NCBI RefSeq assembly: GCF_020520425.1
Contig: NC_079491.1
Span: 4,637,143 to 4,701,142, forward strand
Reading direction: 5' to 3'
Source: Spinacia oleracea
Lineage: Eukaryota; Streptophyta; Magnoliopsida; Caryophyllales; Amaranthaceae
DNA length: 64,000 nt
Position numbers and translations under genes: made by a program. The notes under the pieces were generated by a model. The model did not search any database. It was not told the DNA's origin and saw only the letters and a list, made by a program, of their open reading frames with translations. This document shows positions 10,530 through 21,610 of the stretch, in pieces (the first letter of the stretch is position 1; each line of letters starts with the position of its first letter).

Positions 10530-13500
10530 GCCACCGTGCAGTGGGTCGTGCTTGTGCACTTAAGCTAAAAATTTAGCTAGGGTATTATATAATGTCGGGC
10601 CATTTCTCACCGTGATTTTCCCAAAATAATGCGGCCCAAGAACACATAATAACGATTCGTGCCGTGTTCTTTTTCCCGTTGGGCTGGCCAGAGTAATGCC
10701 ATCTATAAATATAACCACACCCTTCTAGAGCAAACCTGTCACGAAACTAATTTTAGCTGAACTTGTTGGAGATGGACAGATGGTCCATAAACTTATTATC
10801 TACATTTACTAATGCAAAAAAATGACACAAAAAGTTGAATCCAAACTCAATATGGATTACGAAGTATATGATCTTCACATGTCCCTGTTTGTACCAAAGG
10901 AAATGTATACTAACCCGATCCAAATGAATACTTTGGAAGAATACTAGATTGCCACAGCTTGGACAAATGTTTATTATATCAAAATGACTAACTGAAGGCA
11001 GATGCCAGATAATGTATTTCTCAACTTGCTTCTGTATAAATGTCGAATAGAAATATGGAAGCCGTTGAGTTCATTGGCAATGAACTCAATGGCGCAACAT
11101 TGTCCTTAGTTTCATCAATAAGCAAACGATAATGGTGATACGAGTAGATGGGAGATATGAAACCAAGATCATTCACTGCCACATGAAAAACAAAACGGTG
11201 CAACTTGACCAAGTAGCTTATGTGACCAATGCGGCGATACAGTGACCAATGCAACAATGAACCTTTAGGCAATTATATGAATCAAGAAAGAAAGCTCAGT
11301 GCCTTTAGAAATTAGCACAGCGATGGCAACAGGACCATAGCAAACTATCTTTAGGTAGTTAGAAGCTAAGAGAACATTCAATCATGAGTGCTTAAATATC
11401 TTCCTCCCAAGTCCCAACTTGATTTACCAAGTGGAAAAGCTAAAACTTCTACCTCCTGCCAACATGGCATGATTTGAATGAGAACAAAGGGGAGGGGCAA
11501 ACCAAGATGCTGACTAAAGTCATTTCCCTAATTCAAACTTATGCATATGAAATTACAGATAATGAGGATAATTTTCACTAGTACAGAACTATATCTCTGT
11601 ATACACATATTCATATGTCACCGAGATCAGAGTCCAATAGAACTGCAAGAAAACATAAGCTTAATACTAAGTTTGGATAGGAGGATTTGGAGGGAAAGGA
11701 TACCCATTCCTTTTAAGCATCCAATCTATACTCCCTTTCATGATTTCAACCAAACAAACTGTGAGAGCAATCAGGAGAGTCTTCCTCCTGCTGCAAGGCT
11801 TCCTGAGTCATTCTATACTGATATCTTACACTTCTCTGTGGCAACAAAATGTTCCTGCCTTTAAAAAGTACTGCTCATGCATAGGCTCCAGAACATCCTA
11901 TGTACAAGACCAAAGTACTCGAAATAGATGAGAAAAGCCTAATAAGTTTCAAGGATATCTCTGATGACAGTACAAGTGTACCACCTAAGCAACTAAAGCT
12001 AATGGTAAACCATAATCTTTTAAATTGCACGAGTCCCACATTACTCAAGTTATTAACCAGTGTTTCGCAGCAAGGGTCCTAGAGCCTAGGTGGAAAGCAC
12101 AAGGATGCGACACGCGCTTAGTTGAAGTGAGGTGCAATTCTTAAAATAAAATATTACGTGGGTTAAACAAGGTTGTAGACAGTAGGGCTCTGGGGAAATT
12201 AATGTAGTCTCTACACCTTAGTGTGGCTCATCAAAAACCTCTTCCTACGAATTCCCATGTGCTTTGGTAGCAGCCCTTTAAGCTTCATAAGTCATAACGG
12301 AAGGTCTGTAGAATTAGGGAACATATGATTTGCTTCAACTACAAGCTGTTTGTTCTGCGGTCACTTCCCCCAAGTGACTTGGCTTACATAGGTAACATTC
12401 GACGATGGTCGATCATCTGTCCAATGACTAGGTCAGGCTTCCTCACACTAGGATGATAAGCATATATCTCATCAAAGGCCAGACAAAATTTCCCTCAAAC
12501 AACTGCTGGATAAACAGCCATGTTTTTTTTTACCTAAACAATGCCACAACTTTTACAAAAGTGTAATCAAACCAGAGCATTGTGTTTCAGTTTTTCGCAA
12601 GGAGCAAAATTTTCCCACAACATAATTCAACAAATCAAACAAGTATGTACCACACATTTCAATTCCACTAAGACATAGGCACTTATTTCTTTCTATAATT
12701 CAAGAAGAATATCAACTTCCTCCTACAGTTAAATGTATAGCTACTAAAGTTCAGCTTCGACATACTATGGACCACAAATATTCGCTCTAGTCCTCTGTCA
12801 GCTTAACGCTGCAAACAACATTTTCCCTACATAATTCGGTCATCAATGTCCCATAAAATAGAGGAAAGCACCAAACCTGTATTATCATTTAAAAGACACA
12901 ATGCCAAACTTCTTCACAACATAATGGTATTACTTATTTCATCATTTTCTTCCTCTAAGACGTAAGAACTAATTTCATCTTGAATTTCCAAACTTGTTCA
13001 TGGAAACTAAAATTCATTGAACGTACCCGAATCTCACAGTAACCCTTTCCCAATTTCCTAAGAATTTGTACTCCAGGTCTCATCTACTAAAGCTACTACA
13101 GCAAATAAAACCTGTACAGAAATCTTCCAATGCCATCAATTAAAATCACTTCAGCTCCTCAAATCACACTTCTAACAGAGACCACAATTTCTTCAATGAA
13201 ACCTTAATCAACACAACTTCTATCCCACATAACCACAATTTTTCACACATAAAGAGAGTTATGAAATTCAGTCTTTAGTCAATTTCGACAATCAAGTTCG
13301 AACATTACCTTCCACTAGCATACAACCTCACCTCAAAACATGCCTAATATAAGCTCCAAAAGGACCAAAACTATAAAACCCACCCCTACAAAGAAAATCA
13401 CACAACAATCCCCCACAATTGTAGCTCTAATCTAAGCAGTGGAGAACAATCAACAATTACTACAAACATAAACCAGAAACATTACGCAAACCAATATCAC

Positions 13501-13771
13501 AATAAATCCAACATAGTCTGCCCAATTATAAGAAATTTCAAAGTTTAATAATTCAACAGAATCTGGAATGCAGCAAATGTTAATCAGAACTTACAAAAAT
13601 TCCACATTGTTAACAGCAATTACGCATCGTCGTCATCATAACAATAACAACCCAGAATAAGCACCCCAAATTGGTCAATTGTATCAAACCCTTATTATCA
13701 AAATCAAGGAATACTGGAATACCAAAGAAAGGCTTACAATTTCCGAACTTGAAGACCCTAACCAAACAAAA
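10530..13771. other. Long intergenic stretch / 3' side of the C1-FDX gene
   Basis: Mostly T-rich on the minus strand, like plant UTR or intron sequence. A block at about 12,070-12,140 (AGCCTAGGTGGAAAGC and following) looks like the worn GC-rich repeat that often litters plant genomes. Small ORFs (for example 11,021-11,272 minus) show no family signature. No gene could be supported. Confidence 0.4.
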
Positions 13772-14275
13772 TTAGGGAGTATCCCATGGCTTAGGTTCGG
13801 GAAGAGCGACAACCATACCTTGATGCTCCTGAGTGAGGACAACCTGACAGCCCAACCTGGCGTGCTTGTTAAGAACACGGTTGCGCTGATTCCTACGCAG
13901 CACATACTGCTCGTCATATGAAGCCTCAGGAAGCTTCTGGAGCCATTCTTGAGCAATGTGAACTTCGCATTCAGAGGAGCAGGCGTCGATCTCTTCCAAG
14001 CGGTGAGAAGCAGGATCAATTAGACCGTGATTTGTTAGGGCTTTCAGTAGGGTTTGTCCTGTGAGACCGATGATTTCGCGCTTTTGCCCTTCGAAATCGA
14101 TTGCGAAGAGTTTTACGATTCGATCCGAGACTTTCCTGGAGCCGCCGGTGGATGTAGCAGCGGCGGTTGTGGTGGTGCGGGTGAGGAGGGATTTGGAGAG
14201 GAGAGAGAAAGTGGAGGAAGTAGCGGTGGTGCGGTGAAGGTGGGTGGAGAGACGTTGGAGACCTGCGATCGCCAT
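13772..14275 (-). CDS. C1-FDX-like ferredoxin-fold subunit of plant mitochondrial complex I (167 aa)
   Basis: Resembles Arabidopsis At3g07480, the 2Fe-2S ferredoxin-like protein described as C1-FDX, which bridges the carbonic-anhydrase domain and peripheral arm of plant complex I. Residues 1-45 are rich in Ser, Thr, Arg and Ala and lack acidic residues: a mitochondrial presequence. The mature part has a ferredoxin-like beta-grasp pattern. Of the four cluster Cys expected (C-x5-C-x2-C...C), this protein has Cys99, Cys103 and Cys143. The third position is His106 and the first spacing is shortened, so an ordinary 2Fe-2S cluster is unlikely. Single exon; the start is the only Met that retains the presequence. 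C-terminus PKPWDTP. Confidence 0.85.
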   Translation of the reverse strand: MAIAGLQRLSTHLHRTTATSSTFSLLSKSLLTRTTTTAAATSTGGSRKVSDRIVKLFAIDFEGQKREIIGLTGQTLLKALTNHGLIDPASHRLEEIDACSSECEVHIAQEWLQKLPEASYDEQYVLRRNQRNRVLNKHARLGCQVVLTQEHQGMVVALPEPKPWDTP

Positions 14276-14339
14276 TGTTGAGGTTGAGTTGGGGTTGGCG
14301 ATGTGGGGAAATGGTTTGGGTCGGGTAAGTAAACAGCAA

Positions 14340-15621
14340 GGATTAATTTTCTTTTCTTTTCCTTTTCTTTTTCTTTTTTATTATTCTTTTTCTTTTTAAA
14401 ATTTTAAACCTATGTAACATTTCTCAATTGAGAAAGTATTGAATAATTAATCAATTTTTGGGTAGTATAGGAGATCTTACAAAGAAATGAATTGAGACAA
14501 GTTGCCTGTTCTTATAAAATTAGATAAAATTGGAGCGATACTGAATAAACAAGAAAAAATATTAGTGTATGTTACACAGACCAATCTAAAATAGAGTACC
14601 AAACCAAAAATATAATGGAATAGAGAGGAAACCTGGAAATAGACATTCCCTCTTTATCACTCAAAATATCATTGACTACGGACTCACGGATACACTATAT
14701 TCTACATGCATGTTTCTATTACTCCAAATGACCAAAAACTAGCAAATACAATATCACAAATGACCAAAATCTCAGGGGCCGAACCATATAGGGGTCAAAT
14801 TTTTACATATAATTTTGTATCAATGAAAAAACATAAAATAAAAAACATAAAATAAAAACCAAGTATATTGAGGGAGTTATAATTCAAACCTTGTACCTTC
14901 CCAAGGAGCTCTAACTTTTAAGGAAAATAATCACTTGAGATATACTAGACATGTGCTTTGTAGTGCATATTTAATATTTAAACATAGCGGGAGCATGGCT
15001 CCCGCCAGCCCCCCTGATTCCCTTGCAAAACCGGACATATACACATGAATAACAAGAGCAACAAAACCAATGCCTTATTTCCAAAGTGATGAAGTCTAGT
15101 ACATGATCCGAGAGTGATATAGTAAACGATTAAGAAAATTCAGAAAAAGTTCAACACTTGTGAAGTTTTGAGAACTAAAAGTTTCTATACTTTCAGCAAA
15201 TACATAGGTGAAATCAAGTACAAAACTCAGTAATTGACATAGAATTTGTGCCATGGTAAGTAACTAATGGTAAGTAACTAGCCAACTAGGCACTTTTACA
15301 GTTTAACAAATGCGCATGCACCACCAGCAATCACATCCTCGTTGACCATGACTTCGGTGCATGCCACTAGCAAGCTGAGGCATCAGTGCATCACTGCATA
15401 ATCCAGGGACTGATGAGCGTACTAGGTTAGGGTTTGTTTGGGTTAAGGTAATTCCAAGAGGAATGAGTAATCTTCAATCCAAAACAAAAAAAACCTTTGA
15501 ACTTCTTTCTGAAGGGTTGAAGCGCGTGAAAGCTGATAACTCTACAACTTGAACTCCTTGATTTCCCACAAAAATAATCAATACCTTGCATTTTAGAAGT
15601 GAATGTTACCATTTCTGTTGA
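14340..15621. other. Intergenic, no gene seen
   Basis: Begins with the pyrimidine-rich (TTTTC)n leader/promoter side of the C1-FDX gene (about 14345-14400). A GC-rich scrap at about 14,985-15,030 (GCGGGAGCATGGCTCCCGCC) is a short palindrome. The rest is AT-rich. The end near 15.6 kb is probably the 3' UTR of the oxidoreductase. Confidence 0.4.
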
Positions 15622-18600
15622 TTAGCAGCATCGACCTTCCACAGCAAAAGGTTTACAATCAAGTTGCAAAGGATTATCCAAGATCATATCAGTGACCATT
15701 TCAGCTGTTCCCAAAGCCTGACAATTAAAAACATTCAGAAAAATCCTAGAATTCTATTATGTAGTACTCTTACTGCCCGTTTTGTAGCCGGTTATAAATG
15801 GTGTCAATAGGAATGAATTTGTATGTAAATTTGTAAGGAAAACCAATATCCATTCCCATGGTAATGCTAGTTCACTCAAAATTATCTCTTTTTCTTTATA
15901 AGTTTCCATTACCATTTGGGGAGTAGTATTAGGTGGGAATGCAAATTTATGAAGAAAAACACCAAGTTTGAGACAAAATTTCATTACCATGGACATCATG
16001 ATGTTATTTTCTTGCCAAATAACACTAAGATTTATTCCCATTCCCACCATTCATTACCGGCTACCAAACGGGCCGCTAGTACATAAAGGCAAGATTGAGG
16101 AAGAGTTTTACCATGCTAAGTCCTCCTCCTTCATGTCCACTTGCAATGAAAAGATTGGTTATACCAGGAACTGGACCAATAACTGGCTTGCCGTCAGGCA
16201 CTGAAAAACGAAAAAGCATCAGTTTAAAAATCCTAATTTGCAATTTCATATGGTGACTTTTATTGTAACAATTGTTTTACTGGCAGGACTTACTGTAAGG
16301 GCGTAATCCTATTCTGACATTCATTTGTTCACTCAAGTTTTTGACAGAGAATTCTTTTAAAGAAGGGAAAAAATCTTGAGCACGTTCCCATATGCGATCA
16401 ACAATGAACGTATCCAATTCAGTGTTAAATCCAGCAAACTGTCGGCTACTTCCTGAAGTTGTGGGACAACAGATGGAATAAATATAAGAACAAGACACAT
16501 GATTGTGAAGGTTATAAGAAGAGAAAAAAGAATATTCGACATGCAAAGGTAGTGCAAAAAAAAGCTGAACGCTGAAACAATTACCAATAAGAAGATTCCC
16601 AGATGCATCTCTTGTTACTGTCATTGAAATAGACAAGGCTTCGTTACTATCAACCTTATCTGATGCAGATATGACGGATTTTTGATGATCAACATAGCCA
16701 GCTTCCATAAGACCATGCGTAACTCTAAGGTTATTGAAGTTCTCTAGGGCCAGCAGAAAACCCTACAAACATATAGTATTAGAAATAGTAAATACACGAA
16801 CATGTAAATTAGGTCTAACATTCATGAACAAAGTTAGAATACCATTACAATTCATTTAGAAGAAACGGTAGTAGTATATTTCAAAAGCTAATTTGTAATC
16901 CACTAGATATACAATTGAAGCTGTCCGAACGGTAAAAGAGTTATGGGCATTAAAACTTAAGCTGAATTCATGCTCCAGATATTACAATTTAATATTAGGG
17001 AACAGTTAAGTACTTAGGAGTTATTTATTCATTTGCTGATATAAGTTAATCTTTCTCAATTTCTTCTATAAACTCACCTTCCGTGGCTGAATGGGAACAT
17101 GTAGCACAATATCTGAATTCTGAAGTAGCTTGTCCATCAAAGATCCAGTCCAACACCCTGCTGCAATTATAGTGGCCTTTCGGCCATATAATGTGTTCTT
17201 TTGAGTTTTGATACCATCAATCTTTCCTTTTCCATTCGATCTAAAAGTAGATAGAATGTAAATGTTATTCCATCTGTATTTGTAATTCAGGCAACAGTAC
17301 CAAGTTCCTAATTTTGGGAAGAAAGAGAAGACATTTGCAATTTGGTAAGACCTTATGAAACATACAGCTGGATCATGATAGAACTCCGCATATCTGCCTT
17401 GGGATAAAAAGAGCCTGTTATCCTGGAAATTAAGTTACGAACCATAACCAACCAGAAAAAGATTTATATTGGTGATGGTAGCAACATCTAACAAATCCTG
17501 ACCTGATCTAGGAGATGATTGCACAGACCTTTTCTATAAACGCCATTGTACGATGAGCATCTAATTGGCAATCGTCCGGCAGAAAGGCAGCACCACTTTG
17601 CTGGTTAATTGCAAGTTCAGGTTCCCTAATAGCTAGATCATTGTTTGACAAGTACTCTGCCCTAATCCCAGCCATAGATAGTTGCTGCACCCGGCTCTTT
17701 AATTGATTTAATTGTGCCTCTGTTTTTCCAATTAACAAGCTTCCTACAAATACAGGCACCGATATCAGAGTATTCCAACTCTAGCATTCATCCAAAGCTT
17801 TACGCAGACAGCCAATACTAATAGCCAATATATTAAGTGATGTCACAGCATTTTTATGGAAAAGCTAGACCATTTGAAGTCCAGCAAACACTTAGGCCAT
17901 GTTTGGATTAAGCCCATTAAGGTTAATCAGTAAATACAATTAAGCAGTAAAAGGGTAATAAAAGTCAAACTGAGGAAAATGAAGGTGAGTAGAGGTTTTG
18001 GTTAATGTGATGAGGTGGTGGTAGAGGGAATAAGATACCGTTGCTATGAGCAAGAAGGAAGGATGAGAGGAATTATTACCCTCACAATGGGAGTAATAGT
18101 TACCCACCACCACCCTAGGATAACTATTAGTTTATTACCCTCCATATAAGGGTAATGTATTCCCCTTTCTCCCTTTTTCATCACACTTCCATTACTTCAT
18201 CCCCCTTACAACCACCTTGTCTCACCTTCATTTTCTTTTGTTTGACTCCCCTTAATGCATTGCCTTCAATCCAAACATGCCCTCAGATGAAAAAGAGATA
18301 CTACACTCGAAGTTTATCCCCCTCCCCGCTGTTGGCAAGATATGAGAAGAAACTAACAGAGACACAAGGAGGTACCATGGTAACATAATGATGGCAAGTA
18401 TCGCAGAGACCCAAAGCACATGATCAATAAATTTTTAGCTTACTCATAACAAATTTGAGTTGCATCCATCTCTTGGATAAATATTGAGATGTTAATGACT
18501 GGACTTCGGAGAGGACACACACACACCCACACCCACACCCACACCCACACCCACACCATGGAAGAGAAGCACAAACCATATACAAGTGCAAGGTAAGCTC

Positions 18601-20120
18601 CATTCAGGAAACCGATTTATAGTCAAAGGAACACTTCCTTATTAGGTGGGAAGAACTTATAAGGGTTATTCAGATGTACATTTGGAATATTCGCAAGAAA
18701 TTAGGAAACTCAAGAGAAATAACAAATGGTGGCACCATATTATGTATTGACTATTCTTAAAAAGAATAAGATTCTACATTTCTTACGCATATAAATTATT
18801 AACTTGTGAAGATTTACATATATAAATATACTAAGGTAATTAGAATGTTTTCAAGGGATTTTGCTACATTGCTTATGCACATTAACTTATGAAGATTTTG
18901 CTTATGCAAATATGCAATTAGCATACAAAATTACAAATGCTACTTAGCATACCTGTTTTTTTCCAGCCCAATGCTTCCAAGGGATCAGAGCCTTGATCCT
19001 GTAAATTATCTGCCAACAACTGCCACAATTTCCGGCTTCTCATTGCGAGATCCCATACTTCAGTACCAGGTGTTTTGTGCACCATCCATAAGTAGCCCTG
19101 TCCTGCAACAGTTCAAATGTCAAGCTGCGGCTGTGATATCATTCAATCAATCCTAAATGTGAACAAATGACAATGTTAAGCATCTTTGCTGAATTGATTA
19201 CTGGCAAGGAAAAGGAGCTTCAAATGAGCTTGGAAGAATTCTCAACAAAATAGCTCCTAAAAGCCATTGCAACTTCAACATAAAACTACAATATGAAAAG
19301 TAAAACAAAAGAACCATTTTAACCGTTATTAGGTAAAAAATCTAGTTACCAAGAGCACAAGTACAGGTTATTTGGAAAAAGTCCCAGATCCCATCATATT
19401 CAATTCCACTGGTTATTTGGGTTGGAGTTTTTCGAATATTCCGGCTTAGCTCAATCATTAAAATTCAGATTTTCAGATTGGATTTAAACTCAAGTTTTAG
19501 ATCAACTGATCATATGGTTCTTTAATAGCATCCACATTCTAAGTAGATAGCGACGTGCTTTAATAAATACCTCTTCAATCCAAATTTCAATTTTCATACA
19601 ACATTTACACCAGAATTTAAGTCCGACTGACTCTACGGCAAATCAAACATACAGGTGATTCAACATATGAAGTATATCAGAGAATAGAATGATTGTAGTA
19701 AAATCATACGAATGGCATAGCGTTAATCCAGTTCAAAATAAGCTATTCGGCAACAAATAAGCAGAATAACAGAAAACAATCAGTAGAACCAATCTGTAGT
19801 GAGTATAATGTTAATTTACCGGCACCCGTAGCACCGGAGCAGGGAACGGCGGCGTCTACGACGGCGACAGATAGATTAGACCGGAGAAGTAGATCTCTGG
19901 CTATGATCAATCCAATAATTCCAGCTCCCACCACCACCACGTCAAAATTATGCGTCGCACACACCGCACCCATCCCCAAGTTACCTCCATTTCTGCCTCT
20001 AATTTTTCTCGTCGGCGGCGAAATTGAAAACAGCTGCTTTCTTTGATTGAATGAACTGCGAAATTGGAGTTTGAAATTCAGGCTAGGGTTAGGGTTGAAT
20101 TGAACTGAAACTCCCGCCAT
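15622..20120 (-). CDS. FAD-dependent oxidoreductase, DAO family, plastid-type (9 exons, 473 aa)
   Basis: Glycine/D-amino-acid-oxidase-like flavoprotein (DAO fold), similar to the plant family of Arabidopsis At5g48440; the substrate is unknown. Exons on the minus strand: 19820-20120, 18953-19102, 17529-17743, 17352-17422, 17078-17240, 16585-16762, 16294-16452, 16112-16200 and 15622-15717. All have GT-AG borders, and the phases join into 474 codons including TAA. Residues 1-55 (Ser/Arg/Asn-rich) look like a transit peptide. The Rossmann motif G65-x-G67-x2-G70 is preceded by VVVV. Further landmarks are ATGAGQGYLW at the exon 1/2 join, AAGCWTGSL in exon 5 and the C-terminal FAD motif GPVPGITNLFIASGHEGGG in exon 8. 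Introns 2 and 8 carry MITEs. The frame is intact. Confidence 0.9.
15773..16075. mobile_element. Tourist-like MITE in intron 8 of the oxidoreductase
   Basis: The left end CTGCCCGTTTTGTAGCCGG and the right end CCGGCTACCAAACGGGCCG form an inverted repeat of about 25 bp that continues into AATGGTG/CACCATT. Flanks are TTA (left) and CTA (right), a 3-bp target like PIF/Harbinger MITEs with one mismatch. About 303 bp, non-coding; the two ORFs across it are chance. Confidence 0.72.
17895..18282. mobile_element. Tourist-like MITE in intron 2 of the oxidoreductase
   Basis: GGCCATGTTTGGATT at the left is inverted as AATCCAAACATGCCC at the right. Flanks are TTA (17892-17894) and TCA (18283-18285), an imperfect 3-bp target. 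About 388 bp with an internal purine/pyrimidine-rich mirror. No coding. Confidence 0.72.
18514..18556. repeat. (CCCACA)n microsatellite
   Basis: An ACACAC run passes into about five ACCCAC hexamer units. It lies in intron 2 of the oxidoreductase. Confidence 0.9.
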
Positions 20121-20410
20121 TTCTATTCCCTCTATGTTTCTGCAAATGCTGAAGTTCCTTTTCTTTGTTAATGGAGTTTGTTAAGGAGTATTTTCGTCGA
20201 TTTTTATTTGCCGGTATTGACCGCTATAGTCTATTCATCTTAATACTCCTCGCCTTATTTTTACTTATTTTACAAAAAATGAATTAAGAATCTTATTATC
20301 TTAATATCAAATAATTTTGAAATGTGTTAGGAATTTAAATATGAATTAATTTTAAGAAAAATAATGGCTAAATTCAATTTGCAACTTAAATAATGTCCCT
20401 TTTTTTTATT

Positions 20411-20651
20411 AGGACTTGTTAGTTATTAGCTGATAGCTGGTTTGACTAGCTGTTAGCGACTAGCTGTTTGCATTAGCTGATTTGACTAGCTGGTTGCATT
20501 AGCTAATGCAAACCAGCTAACAGCTACTCCGTAACAACTTCTTACCAAACAGGGCCTGTATGTAGTATGTACTCTCAGCTAATGCAAACAGCTAGTCGCT
20601 AACAGCTAGTCAAACCAGCTATCAGCTAACAACTCCTAACCAAACAGGACT
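20411..20651. mobile_element. Foldback (long inverted repeat) element
   Basis: The left arm 20411-20480 and right arm 20575-20651 are inverted copies: GACTAGCTGTTAGCGACTAG against CTAGTCGCTAACAGCTAGTC, continuing through TGCATTAGCTGA/TCAGCTAATGCA. The spacer has its own smaller palindrome (GCATTAGCTAATGC). The right end carries ACCAAACAGGACTA, the same style of terminus as nearby MITEs; the left end is slightly eroded. Non-coding. It lies just upstream of the oxidoreductase gene. Confidence 0.75.
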
Positions 20652-21328
20652 AATATCTAAATAATTGACATAAGTTTAAGAAAAAGCTCATACTTCTTGC
20701 GAATTACAGTATAAGTTAAGCTTAAAAAAAGTGTAAATTTCTTTTGACGGGAAGAAAAGAAAATTCAAACAAGTTATTGTTCCAAAATTCTCCATTTCAA
20801 CCCCGTAAATTTCCATACGAAGTGTTTAACACGCTAGAGATGATCAATGAAAAACATGTGCATGCTTAACCAAGTGATCTTTCATCTATAACATGTAAGA
20901 ACACTCCCAAGAACAGTGACAAGGTTCACTCAGAGCATATACAACCAAATCAACTACTACATAAATTAAAACCATGTAATGTTTTACAAGGAGAGTATAT
21001 CCTAAATTCCTATCTAACATTAGCGGTAGGAGAAAAGAATAAACGAATCCCATACCAAAGTCTCTCCTCTAGCATCACTATGATCACTCAGCAAAGTGTA
21101 AGTTGTCACTCAACATCTGACTTCCAATTCTTCAGTTCTTCAGTTCTGTATCTTACTTACCAGTCCACCACCTATTGTAGTAACTGATTCAAGTTCAGAA
21201 AAACCAGCAATGGTTTCAGTTTTCCTGTCTTATCAGAGATATGGAGCCTCTTGCATAACGCCAAGGATTCCGGATACAGAAAGAAATCAAGTATTCTGAT
21301 CATTTCTTGATGAATATATATATACACT

Positions 21329-21594
21329 AGACCTGATCATCATGAGCATGGCCAGCTGGCCCGACTCGACCCGGCCCGAAAATAGCAGGGTTAGGGCAGA
21401 ATTTTTACCGATTTTTGGACAATTCAAAATTGCAAGGTAGTTATAAATCTGGCCGGCCCGGAATGGCCCGAAAACCCACTATTTTGGCCCGAAATAGTGA
21501 GTTTAGGGCAGAATTTGTTGGCCCGGCCCGACACATTGGCATAACTTTTAAGTCATGACCCGCCCCAAACCCGACCCGCAATTTGATCAGGTCT
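21329..21594. mobile_element. AGACCTGATCA-TIR element (both ends intact)
   Basis: Starts AGACCTGATCATCATGAGC and ends AATTTGATCAGGTCT. Flanks TATATACACT and AATACACACT match at 8 of 10. The interior is rich in GGCCCG/CGGGCC. It lies just downstream of the PARN-like gene. No coding. Confidence 0.75.
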
Positions 21595-21610
21595 AATACA
21601 CACTCAATGT

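Noticed and set aside
11021-12082. Several 60-107 aa ORFs
   Set aside because: No family pattern, no splice context and mixed strands; they look like chance in low-complexity DNA.
12320-12530. Minus-strand protein-like stretch (FCLAFDEIYAYHPSV...)
   Set aside because: It reads smoothly for about 30 residues, but stops bound it on both sides and I could not find exon borders or a family.
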